Below are positions 1 through 8,572 of a DNA stretch of 31,432 bases, in pieces (positions within the stretch are counted from its first letter, which is position 1; the number at the start of each line of letters is the position of its first letter). A program made the position numbers and the translations under genes. The stretch comes from UBA9339 sp964535195. Lineage in GTDB: Bacteria > Pseudomonadota > Gammaproteobacteria > UBA9339. Under the pieces are notes generated by a model. It worked only from the letters and a program-made list of their open reading frames with translations, was not told the origin of the DNA and did no database searches. The DNA lies in contig CAZHSI010000016.1 in NCBI GenBank assembly GCA_964535195.1, positions 1 through 31,432 on the forward strand, read 5' to 3'.

Positions 1-117
1 GATATTACCAATATTATGCTCTCCGTATCTTAATGCTGGAGCGGGAGAATCTGCTCTCGTATAATCTTTATTGACAACTGTCCGAATTTTATGGTGATCA
101 ATTTCTTTGTTTTTCAT
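1..117 (-). CDS. Unrecognised protein, N-terminal 39 residues (runs off the window)
   Basis: An open frame starts at the ATG at 115-117 and stays open to base 1, so only the first 39 residues are visible. It begins MKNKEIDHHKIR and is polar and charged, with no signal peptide or membrane segment. Its ATG overlaps the stop of the transposase remnant upstream (TAATGA), and no clear ribosome site precedes it. I recognise no family. It could be a real short gene or a chance frame at the window edge. Confidence 0.3.
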   Translation of the reverse strand, partial: MKNKEIDHHKIRTVVNKDYTRADSPAPALRYGEHNIGNI

Positions 118-120
118 TAT

Positions 121-245
121 TGTGTACTCTTATTAACCGATTGAAATATCTCAGCAGGCAATACAAAATCCAAAGCCTTTTTGGGATGGTTATTTAATTT
201 GTTCATTATACCGCCAAGCTGTTTATCAGCAATGGGATAAAATTA
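121..245 (-). pseudogene. IS30-like transposase C-terminal remnant
   Basis: The minus frame from about 242 to 121 reads FYPIADKQ, then NKLNNHPKKALDFVLPAEIF, then a stop. This resembles the C-terminal end of IS30-family transposases, where a segment of the type 'LNNRPRKCLGFKTPAEVF' closes the protein. The frame begins right after a stop at 243-245, beside the end of glk, and no DDE catalytic part is present. I read it as a decayed leftover of an insertion event. The assignment rests on this one motif. Confidence 0.5.
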
Positions 246-247
246 TT

Positions 248-1258
248 TTAAAGCATCATATTTTTAGCATACAAAGCCGCGCCCTGTAACCCTACATCTG
301 TATATAAAACTACTGAAATCGGCATAGTTTTAATCAGAGCAGACATCCTTCCTTTGTCACCAAAAGTTTCAAAAAATAATTTGCTCTTAATTGCTGATAA
401 TATTTTGGGGGCAATACCGCCAACAAGATATAGTCCGCCAAATGGCAAAGTAGTTAGCGCCAAATTACTTGCAGCGGCAGCATAAATGCGGATAAAAATA
501 TCCAACGCGTGTTTTGCCAAAGGATCGGAGCGTGTGATCGCATACTCGGTAATAGCAGCAGCAATATCCACTTGCTTTCTGCTATCGATTAAAAGGCCAA
601 GTTCGGCATTTTCTTTTTCACTAAAACCATTATAAGAACGAACAAACTGATAAATATTTACCAGCCCCGGCCCAGAAAGCACTCTTTCAATAGAAACCCG
701 GTGGAATTTTTTACGTAAAAACTTTAAAAGATCTATTTGGATATCGTCAATTGGAGCAAAATCGATATGTCCACCTTCAGTAGGATAAACTTTGGGTATC
801 CCTTGGTGATAATTTACGAAACCAACTCCTAAACCGGTACCTGCCCCTAAATATGCCTTGATCTTTCCTGGCTGCAACTCCCCTGGCTGCAAAACCAGGA
901 GATCTTTAGGTTGTAACATATCAAGACCATACCCTATTGCCACAAAATCGTTAATCAATGCGACTCGACTTAATTTAAGCTTAGATTGGATATCAGCTAC
1001 GGTAATTACCCATGGTAAGTTTGTAAGTTTTACCTCACTATTGATAATAGGGCCAGCCACATCAAAACATGTCCCAGAAATACTAGTCGCATCTAAATCA
1101 TTCTCAGCAAAAAACGTACTAACAATATCAGTAAAACTAGAGTAATCACAATTACCATAATCAGTGCGCTTAATAACCTTGATATCATTAGCAGGAGAAA
1201 ACTCAGTAAGCTGTATCCGGGTAGTGGTACCGCCAATATCACCTGAAAGCACGATCAT
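248..1258 (-). CDS. glk: Glucokinase
   Basis: ATP-dependent glucokinase of the proteobacterial Glk family (not ROK); it phosphorylates glucose to glucose-6-phosphate in the cytoplasm at the entry to glycolysis. Visible motifs are the N-terminal phosphate-binding LSGDIGGTTTR, the INDFVAIGYG segment with the catalytic Asp, GAGTGLGVGFV near residue 138, EGGHIDFAP near 161, and GGLYLVGGIAPK near the C terminus. Length (336 residues) is close to the usual ~320. The frame also has ATGs at 1279 and 1264, but GGAG sits 8 nt before the ATG at 1258, which puts MIVLSGDIGG at the N terminus as in the family; I chose that start. It is divergent from the pot operon and shares its upstream region. Confidence 0.93.
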   Translation of the reverse strand: MIVLSGDIGGTTTRIQLTEFSPANDIKVIKRTDYGNCDYSSFTDIVSTFFAENDLDATSISGTCFDVAGPIINSEVKLTNLPWVITVADIQSKLKLSRVALINDFVAIGYGLDMLQPKDLLVLQPGELQPGKIKAYLGAGTGLGVGFVNYHQGIPKVYPTEGGHIDFAPIDDIQIDLLKFLRKKFHRVSIERVLSGPGLVNIYQFVRSYNGFSEKENAELGLLIDSRKQVDIAAAITEYAITRSDPLAKHALDIFIRIYAAAASNLALTTLPFGGLYLVGGIAPKILSAIKSKLFFETFGDKGRMSALIKTMPISVVLYTDVGLQGAALYAKNMML

Positions 1259-1301
1259 AGTCATTTCTCCGTCAGCCATTCCATGTCACTATCAGCGAAG
1301 C

Positions 1302-1330
1302 ATTATATCGCAATTTATTTAGGGCTGATA
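1302..1330 (-). promoter_or_regulatory. Probable glk promoter
   Basis: A perfect TATAAT on the minus strand occupies 1307-1302, giving a leader of about 37 nt before the ATG at 1258. The -35 hexamer at the expected distance (about 1325-1330, TATCAG) is poor, so this is a -10-driven call. Confidence 0.4.
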
Positions 1331-1361
1331 GATAAAAACAAACTAAAACTAAGCTGGCTAG

Positions 1362-1382
1362 AGCATAATATTAAATTATGCT
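1362..1382. promoter_or_regulatory. Perfect palindrome, candidate operator between glk and potA
   Basis: AGCATAAT (1362-1369) and ATTATGCT (1375-1382) form a perfect 8-bp inverted repeat with a 5-bp spacer. It lies in the shared upstream region of two divergent transcription units, about 18 bp upstream of the potA -35. Size and symmetry fit a dimeric regulator site, but no regulator is identified. Confidence 0.4.
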
Positions 1383-1400
1383 GAATAGTTACAAATAAAC

Positions 1401-1429
1401 TAGACAAAGGAAAGAATTTTTTTCATAAT
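1401..1429 (+). promoter_or_regulatory. Probable potA promoter
   Basis: TAGACA (1401-1406) and CATAAT (1424-1429), separated by 17 bp, each match the sigma70 consensus at five of six positions. Transcription would start near 1436, about 20 nt before the potA ATG. Confidence 0.55.
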
Positions 1430-1456
1430 CTGGCCAACTTGCAAATAGGGCGCTAA

Positions 1457-2563
1457 ATGAATCGTAATATTATAGAACTAGTTGGCGTTTCAAAAAAGTT
1501 TGAAGACTATCAAGCTTTACAAGAAACTACCATCTCCATTCAACATGGTGAGTTTATTACCTTACTTGGGCCCTCTGGTTGTGGCAAAACCACCCTCCTC
1601 CGCTTAATCTCTGGCTTTGATAAGCCTGATACTGGAAAAATTTTTATTGATGGTAGAGACGTTACTGATCTCTCTCCGGAAAAACGCCACCTTAATATGG
1701 TATTTCAAAGTTATGCTTTGTTTCCTCACATGACTGTCTACGACAATGTGGCTTTCGGCTTACGGTGTAAAAAAATAGCTAAAGATGAAATTCATAGACG
1801 GGTCATCGAGGTTCTACGCATGGTAAAACTTGATGCCTTGTACGATCGTAAGCCCAACCAATTAAGTGGTGGCCAACAACAACGGGTAGCTATTGCTCGT
1901 GCCGTGATTAACGAACCTATTGTACTCTTGTTAGACGAACCCTTAAGCGCCTTAGATTATAATTTACGCAAAAACATGCAATTAGAACTAAAACAATTGC
2001 AACGTCGTCTTGGGATCACCTTTATCTTTGTAACTCATGACCAAGAGGAAGCCTTATCGATGTCAGATCGGGTTGCTATCATGAATGAAGGCTATATTGA
2101 ACAACTTGGTACCCCCAAAGATGTTTATGAAGAACCTGCAAACCTCTACGTTGCCGATTTTATCGGTGAAGCCAACATATTTAATACTGAAGTTATAGAA
2201 GTCTATGATAATAAACTGGTTGTAGATATCGAAGGTAAAAAAATTGCCCTTAGCAATAAAAAAGATTTCACAGCTAAACAAAAGGTTCACGTCGTCATTC
2301 GTCCTGAAGATATTACCGTCTGGGGAGAAAACGAAATCACTCCGGAAGAAAGTAAAAATATGTTACCAGGCACAGTCGAACAGGTTATTTATAAGGGCTC
2401 AACAGTAGACTTGATTGTCCGTCTTCATAGTGAGAAAAAGATTTTAGCCGCAGAGTTTTTCAATGAGGATGACGAAAAACTTGACTATCATACCACCGAA
2501 AAAGTTTGGATCGACTGGGTTCCCGGATGGGAAGTAATATTGCCTTATGAAGAAAAAATCTAG
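1457..2563 (+). CDS. potA: Spermidine/putrescine ABC transporter ATP-binding protein PotA
   Basis: ATPase subunit of the polyamine importer, acting on the inner face of the cytoplasmic membrane with PotB and PotC. Walker A GPSGCGKTT is at residues 38-46, the signature LSGGQ at 136-140, Walker B LLLDEP at 157-162, and a His switch in VTHDQEEA follows. A C-terminal TOBE-like regulatory domain runs from about 240 to 368. Length (368) matches PotA (E. coli 378). AGGG seven bases before the ATG is a modest ribosome site. It is the first gene of potABCD; the end overlaps potB by 17 nt. The PotA identity, rather than another CUT1-type ATPase, is supported by the three following genes. Confidence 0.93.
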   Translation: MNRNIIELVGVSKKFEDYQALQETTISIQHGEFITLLGPSGCGKTTLLRLISGFDKPDTGKIFIDGRDVTDLSPEKRHLNMVFQSYALFPHMTVYDNVAFGLRCKKIAKDEIHRRVIEVLRMVKLDALYDRKPNQLSGGQQQRVAIARAVINEPIVLLLDEPLSALDYNLRKNMQLELKQLQRRLGITFIFVTHDQEEALSMSDRVAIMNEGYIEQLGTPKDVYEEPANLYVADFIGEANIFNTEVIEVYDNKLVVDIEGKKIALSNKKDFTAKQKVHVVIRPEDITVWGENEITPEESKNMLPGTVEQVIYKGSTVDLIVRLHSEKKILAAEFFNEDDEKLDYHTTEKVWIDWVPGWEVILPYEEKI

Positions 2564-3407
2564 CTTCTTTAAAATTATTTCTATAAATATAGTTTGGTTA
2601 TGGCTAGGGATATTTGCGCTAACACCAATCGTTCTAACGTTTGTCACTAGTTTCCTTACGCAAGATACTAATAACATGGTTAGGTTCACTTTTACCTTGG
2701 CTAATTATTGGGAATTACTCAACCATGCTTATGTTAATATTTTACTACAATCGATTGCTTTAGCTGGTACTTGCACCATTATTTGTCTAATGATTGCTTA
2801 CCCTTTTGCTTTTACCATCGCCAGAAGTCAAAGTAAACATCGCTCCTTATTATTGCTCTTAGTTATTATTCCCTTTTGGACTAGTTCACTAATCCGCACC
2901 TATGCCATTATGGCAATTTTAAAAACCAAAGGTATCTTAAATACTTTTTTACTAGCAATAGGGCTGATCGACCAACCGCTCCAGCTGCTTTATAGCTATA
3001 CTGCAGTATTAATCGGTTGTGTGTACGATCTATTGCCTTTCATGATTTTGCCCCTCTATGCCAATATCGAGAAACTAAGCGATGAATATTTAGAAGCAGC
3101 TCGCGATTTAGGCGCTGGCTGGTTCACCACTTTTATCAAAATAATAATACCTCTAACTATGCCTGGAATTATTGCCGGTTCTGTCCTGGTGTTCTTGCCT
3201 GCTATGACCATGTTTTACATTCCGGTATTGCTTGGCGGGGCCAAAAACTTGCTCGTAGGAAATTTAGTCGAATATCAATTTCTGACTGCTAACAACTGGC
3301 CGTTAGGAACTGCTATTAGTGTCGTAGTTTCGCTGTTTATGGGGGCGCTGATTGTGATTTATTGGTATAACTCTAATAAAGAAAAAGAGCAGGAAGAGTT
3401 GGTATGA
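2547..3407 (+). CDS. potB: Spermidine/putrescine ABC transporter permease PotB
   Basis: Inner-membrane permease of the polyamine transporter, 286 residues. About six membrane segments are visible, starting with IVWLWLGIFALTPIVLTFV near residues 14-32. The cytoplasmic EAA loop that docks on PotA is seen as EYLEAARDLGAGWFTTFIKI, followed by IIPLTMPGIIAGS. The start overlaps the end of potA by 17 nt and the stop overlaps the potC start (ATGA), as expected for translational coupling. It forms a heterodimer with PotC. Confidence 0.92.
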   Translation: MKKKSSFFKIISINIVWLWLGIFALTPIVLTFVTSFLTQDTNNMVRFTFTLANYWELLNHAYVNILLQSIALAGTCTIICLMIAYPFAFTIARSQSKHRSLLLLLVIIPFWTSSLIRTYAIMAILKTKGILNTFLLAIGLIDQPLQLLYSYTAVLIGCVYDLLPFMILPLYANIEKLSDEYLEAARDLGAGWFTTFIKIIIPLTMPGIIAGSVLVFLPAMTMFYIPVLLGGAKNLLVGNLVEYQFLTANNWPLGTAISVVVSLFMGALIVIYWYNSNKEKEQEELV

Positions 3408-4174
3408 ATAAGTTTGGCAAATATTTTTATACTGCTTGTGTCTACCTATTTCTTTACTTGCCAATTGCAATCGTAATTGTTTTTTCTTTTAACAATGCTA
3501 AACATTCGTTAGTTTGGCAAGGGTTTACTTTTAAATGGTACGCTTCATTGTTTAGCGATAGTGCCCTACTTCAAGTAGCTTGGCATTCATTAGTGCTTGG
3601 TTTTTTAGCAGCAACTATCGCGACTATCTTTGGTACCCTAGCAGCAGTTAGTCTTTTTCGTTATCGTTTCTTTGGTAAAAAAGTTTTGCATGGATTAATA
3701 TTCATTTTAATTTTAACCCCAGAAATTGTCATGGCAATTGCTCTATTGTTGCTTTATAGCTTTTTAAAAATCCCTCTTGGGTTTTGGACCTTACTTTTAG
3801 CCCACACTGCATTATGTGTACCATTTGTTGCTGTAACCGTTTATAGCCGTACGACCACCCTGGATATTGATATTTTCGAAGCTGCCATGGATTTAGGTGC
3901 AACCGATTTCACAATATTTCGCAAAATTATTGTGCCCCTACTCTTTCCAGCCATTGCTTCTGGTTGGCTTTTAAGTTTTACCTTATCGCTTGATGATGTC
4001 ATTATTAGTTACTTTGTGAGTGGGCCAACTTTTGATATTTTGCCGTTAAAAATCTATTCAATGGTAAGGTTAGGAGTAAAACCCGAAGTAAATGCGCTGT
4101 GTACTTTAATGCTAGCATTTACATTATTTGCAGTTATTACTAGTTATCAAAGTATATTTAAAAAGAAACAATAA
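3404..4174 (+). CDS. potC: Spermidine/putrescine ABC transporter permease PotC
   Basis: Second permease of the polyamine transporter, 256 residues with about six membrane helices. The first helix is YLFLYLPIAIVIVFSFNNA, a typical PotC N terminus. The EAA loop is visible as IFEAAMDLGATDFTIFRKI, followed by IVPLLFPAIASGWLLSF. It shares ATGA with the end of potB, and TAATG joins it to potD, so the four genes are almost certainly one transcript. Confidence 0.92.
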   Translation: MNKFGKYFYTACVYLFLYLPIAIVIVFSFNNAKHSLVWQGFTFKWYASLFSDSALLQVAWHSLVLGFLAATIATIFGTLAAVSLFRYRFFGKKVLHGLIFILILTPEIVMAIALLLLYSFLKIPLGFWTLLLAHTALCVPFVAVTVYSRTTTLDIDIFEAAMDLGATDFTIFRKIIVPLLFPAIASGWLLSFTLSLDDVIISYFVSGPTFDILPLKIYSMVRLGVKPEVNALCTLMLAFTLFAVITSYQSIFKKKQ

Positions 4175-5226
4175 TGAACTACATATATATCATAAGCATA
4201 GTTACTGTATTTGTTTGGGGAATGTTTTCGCCCACAGGTTATGCAGAAAATTCTAAAATCCTAAATATCTACATCTGGGGTAATTACCTACCTAATGAAG
4301 TAATAAGAAAGTTTACCAAAGAAACTGGCATTAAAATCAATATTACAGAATACGATAACAATGAAACCATGTATTCCAAATTAAAAGCTTTAAAAAAAAC
4401 TGGTTATGATATCACGGTACCCTCAAGTTATTATGTTGAACGGATGGCGAAGCAGGGAATGCTCCACCCGTTAGACAAAAAACAGCTGTCTAATCTATAT
4501 AACTTGAACCCTGCTCTGCTTAATAAAGCTTTTGATCCTAACAATATTTATAGTGTTCCCTATTTATGGGGCAGTACCGGCATTATCATAAATGCTAAGT
4601 ATGTTAACTCAAAAAAGATTACTTCTTGGCAAAATTTTTGGGACCCAGAATATCGGGATCAGCTAATGATGCTTAACGACATGCGTGATGTTTTTAGCAT
4701 AGCGTTACTTACTTTGGGATATTCTATTAACGATACCAATCCCAAACACATCGAAGAAGCTTATCTTAAATTAAAAGCACTTTTACCTAATATTAAAATT
4801 TTTAATATTGATACTGTCCCCAATATTTATATCGATGAAGATGCAGTTATCGGCGTAGCATGGAGCGGCGATTATAAGTTAGCTCATAATGAAAATCCGT
4901 CATTAAGATACATTTATCCTAAAGAGGGATTTTCAACCTGGTTAGAAAGTTTGGTTATTCTAAAAGATGCGCCGCATATCGATAATGCTCACAAGTTTAT
5001 CAATTTCATATTACGGCCAGAAATTGCCCAAAAAATAAGTTTAAGCCTTGGCTATTCTACCGCCAATCAAACTGCAGTTAAAATGATGCCCCTTACGTTA
5101 CAACGTGACTCAGTAGCGAATCCTAACCCAGAGATCATGAAACGCGGCGAGATTCAATCCGATCTTGATCCCGAAACTCGACGCCTTTATGAAAAATATT
5201 GGGAAAAATTAAAGATTGGTAATTAA
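4174..5226 (+). CDS. potD: Spermidine/putrescine-binding periplasmic protein PotD
   Basis: Periplasmic polyamine-binding protein that delivers ligand to PotBC, 350 residues. An N-terminal signal peptide is visible (hydrophobic YIISIVTVFVWGMF, cleavage probably after GYA near residue 24). The mature part begins with the family pattern LNIYIWGNYLPNEVIRKF, followed by TGIKINITEYDNNETMYSKL and YDITVPSSYYVERMAKQGML. No lipobox cysteine is seen, so it is soluble. It overlaps the potC stop by one base. No clear terminator follows the gene. Confidence 0.92.
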   Translation: MNYIYIISIVTVFVWGMFSPTGYAENSKILNIYIWGNYLPNEVIRKFTKETGIKINITEYDNNETMYSKLKALKKTGYDITVPSSYYVERMAKQGMLHPLDKKQLSNLYNLNPALLNKAFDPNNIYSVPYLWGSTGIIINAKYVNSKKITSWQNFWDPEYRDQLMMLNDMRDVFSIALLTLGYSINDTNPKHIEEAYLKLKALLPNIKIFNIDTVPNIYIDEDAVIGVAWSGDYKLAHNENPSLRYIYPKEGFSTWLESLVILKDAPHIDNAHKFINFILRPEIAQKISLSLGYSTANQTAVKMMPLTLQRDSVANPNPEIMKRGEIQSDLDPETRRLYEKYWEKLKIGN

Positions 5227-5419
5227 TATCTTAATCATTCATTAATGTCTGGATGTTAACTTGGGTTTCGGCAAGAAATTGCTCATTGTTTTTTTAAATT
5301 GCTTACTTGCCACCAACGACTTTATAAAAATCCTACGTTTTGAAATAAGAATGGAATATTTTTTTAGAATTATTCACTGGACGACTTGAAGCTGAAACGT
5401 AAAAGGCATTTTACAAAAA

Positions 5420-5503
5420 TACCGAGGGTCGGAATCGAACCGACACGGTGTTGCCACCACCAAATTTTGAGTCTGGCGCGTCTACCAGTTCCGCCACCCC
5501 GGC
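5420..5503 (-). tRNA. tRNA-Leu (anticodon CAA)
   Basis: The minus strand folds into a class II tRNA of 84 nt. The acceptor GCCGGGG pairs with CCTCGGT (two G-U pairs), with discriminator A at 5420. The D arm includes GGAACTGGTAGAC. The anticodon stem CCAGA/TTTGG encloses the loop CTCAAAA, giving anticodon CAA. The long variable arm is GGTGGCAACACC-like. The T arm is GTCGG-TTCGATT-CCGAC. The 3' CCA is not encoded. A T-rich stretch (complement of 5412-5419) follows the 3' end. It stands alone between potD and the OmpA lipoprotein gene. Confidence 0.95.
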
Positions 5504-5629
5504 TCTAAAACAACGTTAGAGGTACCATTTAAACAAAAAAAACTAATTAGCACAAGAGGGCTTATCGCTAAAATATCCATCTCATCTTTAGCTTCAGGGT
5601 TCGCCCCCAGTGTTTAGGTTCGAAAGAAC

Positions 5630-5668
5630 GCTCAAACCCGGCAAATCATGTCGGATGCCGGGATGAGC
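5630..5668. terminator. GC-rich hairpin after the OmpA-lipoprotein gene
   Basis: GCTCA-aa-CCCGGC (5630-5642) pairs with GCCGGG-a-TGAGC (5657-5668) around a 14-nt loop, making 11 pairs. It begins 17 bases beyond the stop of the minus-strand lipoprotein gene. There is no strong T tract, so it may be a weak terminator or a copy of an intergenic palindrome. Confidence 0.4.
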
Positions 5669-5684
5669 AAGTTATTAAAAATAG

Positions 5685-6356
5685 TTACGACAACTGATGA
5701 ATAGTTATTTCTACTCGGCGATTACGTGCTTGTCCTTCCGCGCTAGCATTGCTTGCCACAGGATAACGCGCACCATAACCAATAGCTTGGACCCGATGGG
5801 AGTCAATGCCTTGTGATATTAAATAATCAGCGACAGAACCAGCTCTTCTTTCTGATAGTTCTTGATTATACATTGCTCCACCAATACTCGAAGCGTAACC
5901 TGCAACTTTTATTGTAGTTTTATTGAACTTCTTCAAGACAATAGCTACAGAATTTAAGGTGTTATAAAAACTTGATCTAATATCAGCACGGTCATGTTCA
6001 AAGGTTATGTCACCAGGCATAATTAAACGAATGTCATGTTTACCAATTTTTGCTATTTGCACCCCGGTCCCTTGCAGTCTTTCTCTAAGTTCTGTGGTTT
6101 GTGCATCCATCGAATGGCCTACAACACCACCGATAGCAGCACCTAGACCAGCGCCAATTAGGGTGCTGGTCGTATTGCCACCAATTAAATTTCCCGCTAA
6201 TGCGCCACCAATTGCGCCAATCCCAGTACCAACCGCGGTTTTACTTACTTCAGTTTCACCAGTATACGGGTTAAGGGTAGTACAGCCGCTTAACGTAATG
6301 GCAATAGGTAAACTACATATTAAAGCTAGTTTAGTCAGTAAACGATGTATTTTCAT
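5685..6356 (-). CDS. OmpA-family lipoprotein with glycine-zipper segment (YiaD-like)
   Basis: Outer-membrane lipoprotein that probably anchors the envelope to peptidoglycan. The start is placed at the ATG at 6356, with GAGG nine bases upstream; two upstream in-frame starts (TTG 6365, ATG 6362) are too close to it. A lipoprotein signal peptide ends in the lipobox LSGC near residue 25. Residues ~40-85 form a Gly/Ala zipper (TGIGAIGGALAGNLIGG, then GAGLGAAIGGVVG). The C-terminal OmpA domain carries VAGYASSIG and the binding pattern NQELSERRAGSVADYLISQG plus ARNRRVEI. Length 223 matches the YiaD group (about 219). It appears monocistronic. Confidence 0.88.
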   Translation of the reverse strand: MKIHRLLTKLALICSLPIAITLSGCTTLNPYTGETEVSKTAVGTGIGAIGGALAGNLIGGNTTSTLIGAGLGAAIGGVVGHSMDAQTTELRERLQGTGVQIAKIGKHDIRLIMPGDITFEHDRADIRSSFYNTLNSVAIVLKKFNKTTIKVAGYASSIGGAMYNQELSERRAGSVADYLISQGIDSHRVQAIGYGARYPVASNASAEGQARNRRVEITIHQLS

Positions 6357-6487
6357 ATCCATCAACCTCGTAAAATTGTTAAAAGTAAAGAAAGTTTAGC
6401 AAAATATCCGGCAGTTTTGCAATTAAATAATTAGATATCTTATAGAGATCTTATAGAGTTGCTTGGTAAGCAGCAATAACATAGTAT

Positions 6488-7822
6488 ATGGAACATATGC
6501 AACAAAAAATACCCCAAATAGGTCACGCTACAATTGAAGCTTTAAGTCATGATGGCAGAGGCATCACTCATGTTGATGGTAAAATTACTTTTCTAGAAAA
6601 TGCGTTACCAGGTGAAGAGGTAAATTTTATTTATACTAACCGCCGCAGTAAATTCGATGCTGGCACAGCGATTGAGATCTTAAACTCCTCTCCTGATCGG
6701 GTAGTTCCTCATTGTAAACATTACAATATTTGTGGCGGATGTGTCTTACAACACCTGAGCCATGAAAAGCAAATAACTCTAAAAACGCAAGCCTTACAAG
6801 AACAATTAAAACATATTGCGGGTATAGAAAAAGTAAATCTCTTGCCACCAATTGTTGGCCCAATCTTAGGTTATCGTTCTAAAGCACGACTATCAGTGAA
6901 GTATGTAAAAAAAAGAAATGAGGTTTTAGTTGGTTTTCATGAAAAAAACCATTCATATGTTACGTCAACTGAAGAATGCCCAATATTACATGCAAGTGTT
7001 GGCAAAAAAATCAAGCTGCTAAGTAAGCTAATATCCAGCCTATCGATCTATCCATACATTCCCCAAATAGAGATTGCTTGCGGTAACGAAGTTACCGCAT
7101 TAGTAATCCGTAATTTACAAAATTTTTCCGAGAATGACCTTAAACTTATTAAAGCTTTCGCTAGCGAACATAACTTCCAAATTTACTCACAATCTGGCGG
7201 TATCGATTCAATACAACCGATAAATACTAGCCAAGAAACCAAAGAGCTGTATTACACTTTACTTTCGCAAAACATAAAAATAACTTTTGTAGCTACTGAC
7301 TTTACTCAGATAAATCAAGCAATAAATACCCAATTAGTTACTCACGTGCTTAATTTACTAGAAATTAAAACAGAGGATACTGTTCTTGACCTATTTTGTG
7401 GTATCGGTAATTTTACTTTGCCCATAGCTACGAAATGTCAGAAAGTGGTCGGTATTGAAGGCAACAAAACGGCCATAATACGCGCGAACCAAAATGCTGA
7501 ATGTAATAATATTAAAAATATTGAATTTCATGTGGCCGATTTAGCGAAAGAGCTGCCAAATGCTATATGGAATCAAAAACAATACAACAAAATTTTACTT
7601 GATCCACCTCGCACTGGTGCTGAAGAGTTATGTAAACAAATAAAAAAATTTAAGGCACAACAAATAATATATGTTTCATGTAATCCAGCAACCTTTGCTC
7701 GCGACATAAAGATTATAATCGGGGATGGTTATGAATTGGAAAGCCTTACCTTAGCTGACATGTATCCGCACACCAGTCATGTCGAAGTTATCGGGTTATT
7801 GAAATTAAGAGAAAAACCATGA
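6488..7822 (+). CDS. rlmD: 23S rRNA (uracil-1939-C5)-methyltransferase RlmD
   Basis: SAM-dependent m5U methyltransferase (formerly RumA) acting on 23S rRNA. It has an N-terminal TRAM domain (about 10-65), [4Fe-4S] cluster cysteines C76, C82, C85 and C164 (CKHYNICGGC and EECP), the SAM site VLDLFCGIGNFTLP, LLDPPRTGAEE, and the catalytic Cys in YVSCNPATFARDI near residue 398. Length 444 agrees with the family (E. coli 433). No good ribosome site precedes the ATG at 6488; the ATG at 6497 is an alternative. The stop overlaps the next gene by ATGA. Confidence 0.92.
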   Translation: MEHMQQKIPQIGHATIEALSHDGRGITHVDGKITFLENALPGEEVNFIYTNRRSKFDAGTAIEILNSSPDRVVPHCKHYNICGGCVLQHLSHEKQITLKTQALQEQLKHIAGIEKVNLLPPIVGPILGYRSKARLSVKYVKKRNEVLVGFHEKNHSYVTSTEECPILHASVGKKIKLLSKLISSLSIYPYIPQIEIACGNEVTALVIRNLQNFSENDLKLIKAFASEHNFQIYSQSGGIDSIQPINTSQETKELYYTLLSQNIKITFVATDFTQINQAINTQLVTHVLNLLEIKTEDTVLDLFCGIGNFTLPIATKCQKVVGIEGNKTAIIRANQNAECNNIKNIEFHVADLAKELPNAIWNQKQYNKILLDPPRTGAEELCKQIKKFKAQQIIYVSCNPATFARDIKIIIGDGYELESLTLADMYPHTSHVEVIGLLKLREKP

Positions 7823-8469
7823 AGGCTGTAATAATTGCTGGGGGTGCCCCACCCTCAAAAAAATTAATTACTAATGAGCTAAATAAACACACGATTATCA
7901 TTGCCGCCGATAGTGGCGCAAATATTTTATGGCAATATAAAATAACTCCTCATTATATTATTGGTGATCTTGACTCAGTTACCTATAAGGCACTGAATTT
8001 TTGGTTAAATAAAAATGTGATTGTTGAGCCTTATCCTACCGCTAAAAATCTTACTGATGCCGAACTGGCTTTCAAAAAAGCTGCCAAGCTTAAAGTGAAA
8101 GTGATCACTTTTTTAGGATGCTTGGGCGGCGATAGAGTTGATCATCTTTTAGGTGGCTTAGGATTGCTAGGTAAATGTGCCACACTAAAAATTGCTGCCG
8201 ACATCAAAGATGATTATCAAATTATTACGTTACTAAAAAAACCCACAATTATTTGCGGGAAAGTTGGTGCTAGCTTTTCCCTCCAAGCATATGGTGGGGC
8301 GGTAAAAAACCTAAGCATTAGTGGCGCTAAATATAATCTCAAAAATTATCTGTTACAAATGGGAGATGCATTAACCTTGTCGAATGAGTTTTGTGGCAAA
8401 AAGGTAAAAATAAATTTCAAATCCGGCAAACTACTTTTATGGAGATTTTGTAATTCTAAAACAAAGTAG
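7819..8469 (+). CDS. Thiamine pyrophosphokinase
   Basis: Transfers pyrophosphate from ATP to thiamine to make TPP in the cytoplasm. Family motifs are AADSGA (29-34), GDLDS (49-53), the KNLTDAELA segment (76-84) and GGDRVDH (103-109), followed by a C-terminal beta domain with the AYGGAVKNLSISG segment. Length 216 is typical. Its ATG overlaps the rlmD stop, so the two are translationally coupled. It converges on nifJ, whose product needs TPP. Gene names thiN and tnr3-like are used for this family in different taxa, so none is assigned here. Confidence 0.87.
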   Translation: MKAVIIAGGAPPSKKLITNELNKHTIIIAADSGANILWQYKITPHYIIGDLDSVTYKALNFWLNKNVIVEPYPTAKNLTDAELAFKKAAKLKVKVITFLGCLGGDRVDHLLGGLGLLGKCATLKIAADIKDDYQIITLLKKPTIICGKVGASFSLQAYGGAVKNLSISGAKYNLKNYLLQMGDALTLSNEFCGKKVKINFKSGKLLLWRFCNSKTK

Positions 8470-8515
8470 TTGTGATTGTAGGAAGAACGTTTAATCCCCA
8501 AGAGCACAAATACTG

Positions 8516-8554
8516 CTACGAACGTTTAATTTAATGCATCTAAAACGTTCGTAG
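8516..8554. terminator. Perfect inverted repeat between convergent genes, probable bidirectional terminator
   Basis: CTACGAACGTTT (8516-8527) and AAACGTTCGTAG (8543-8554) form a perfect 12-bp stem with a 15-nt loop, midway between the convergent ends of the thiamine pyrophosphokinase gene and nifJ. The motif GAACGTTTAAT also occurs just upstream near 8485. Strong T tracts are absent, so the terminator role is inferred from position. Confidence 0.5.
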
Positions 8555-8572
8555 ACAGTTATATGCCAATAG

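Noticed and set aside
858..1145. Plus-strand open frame of 95 codons inside glk
   Set aside because: It lies wholly opposite the well-supported glucokinase gene, has no family motif and reads as a shadow of the other strand.
5604..5628. TTCGAAAGAAC motif resembling a tRNA T loop
   Set aside because: No acceptor, D or anticodon arms can be built around it; it is a small GAAA-loop hairpin next to the palindrome.
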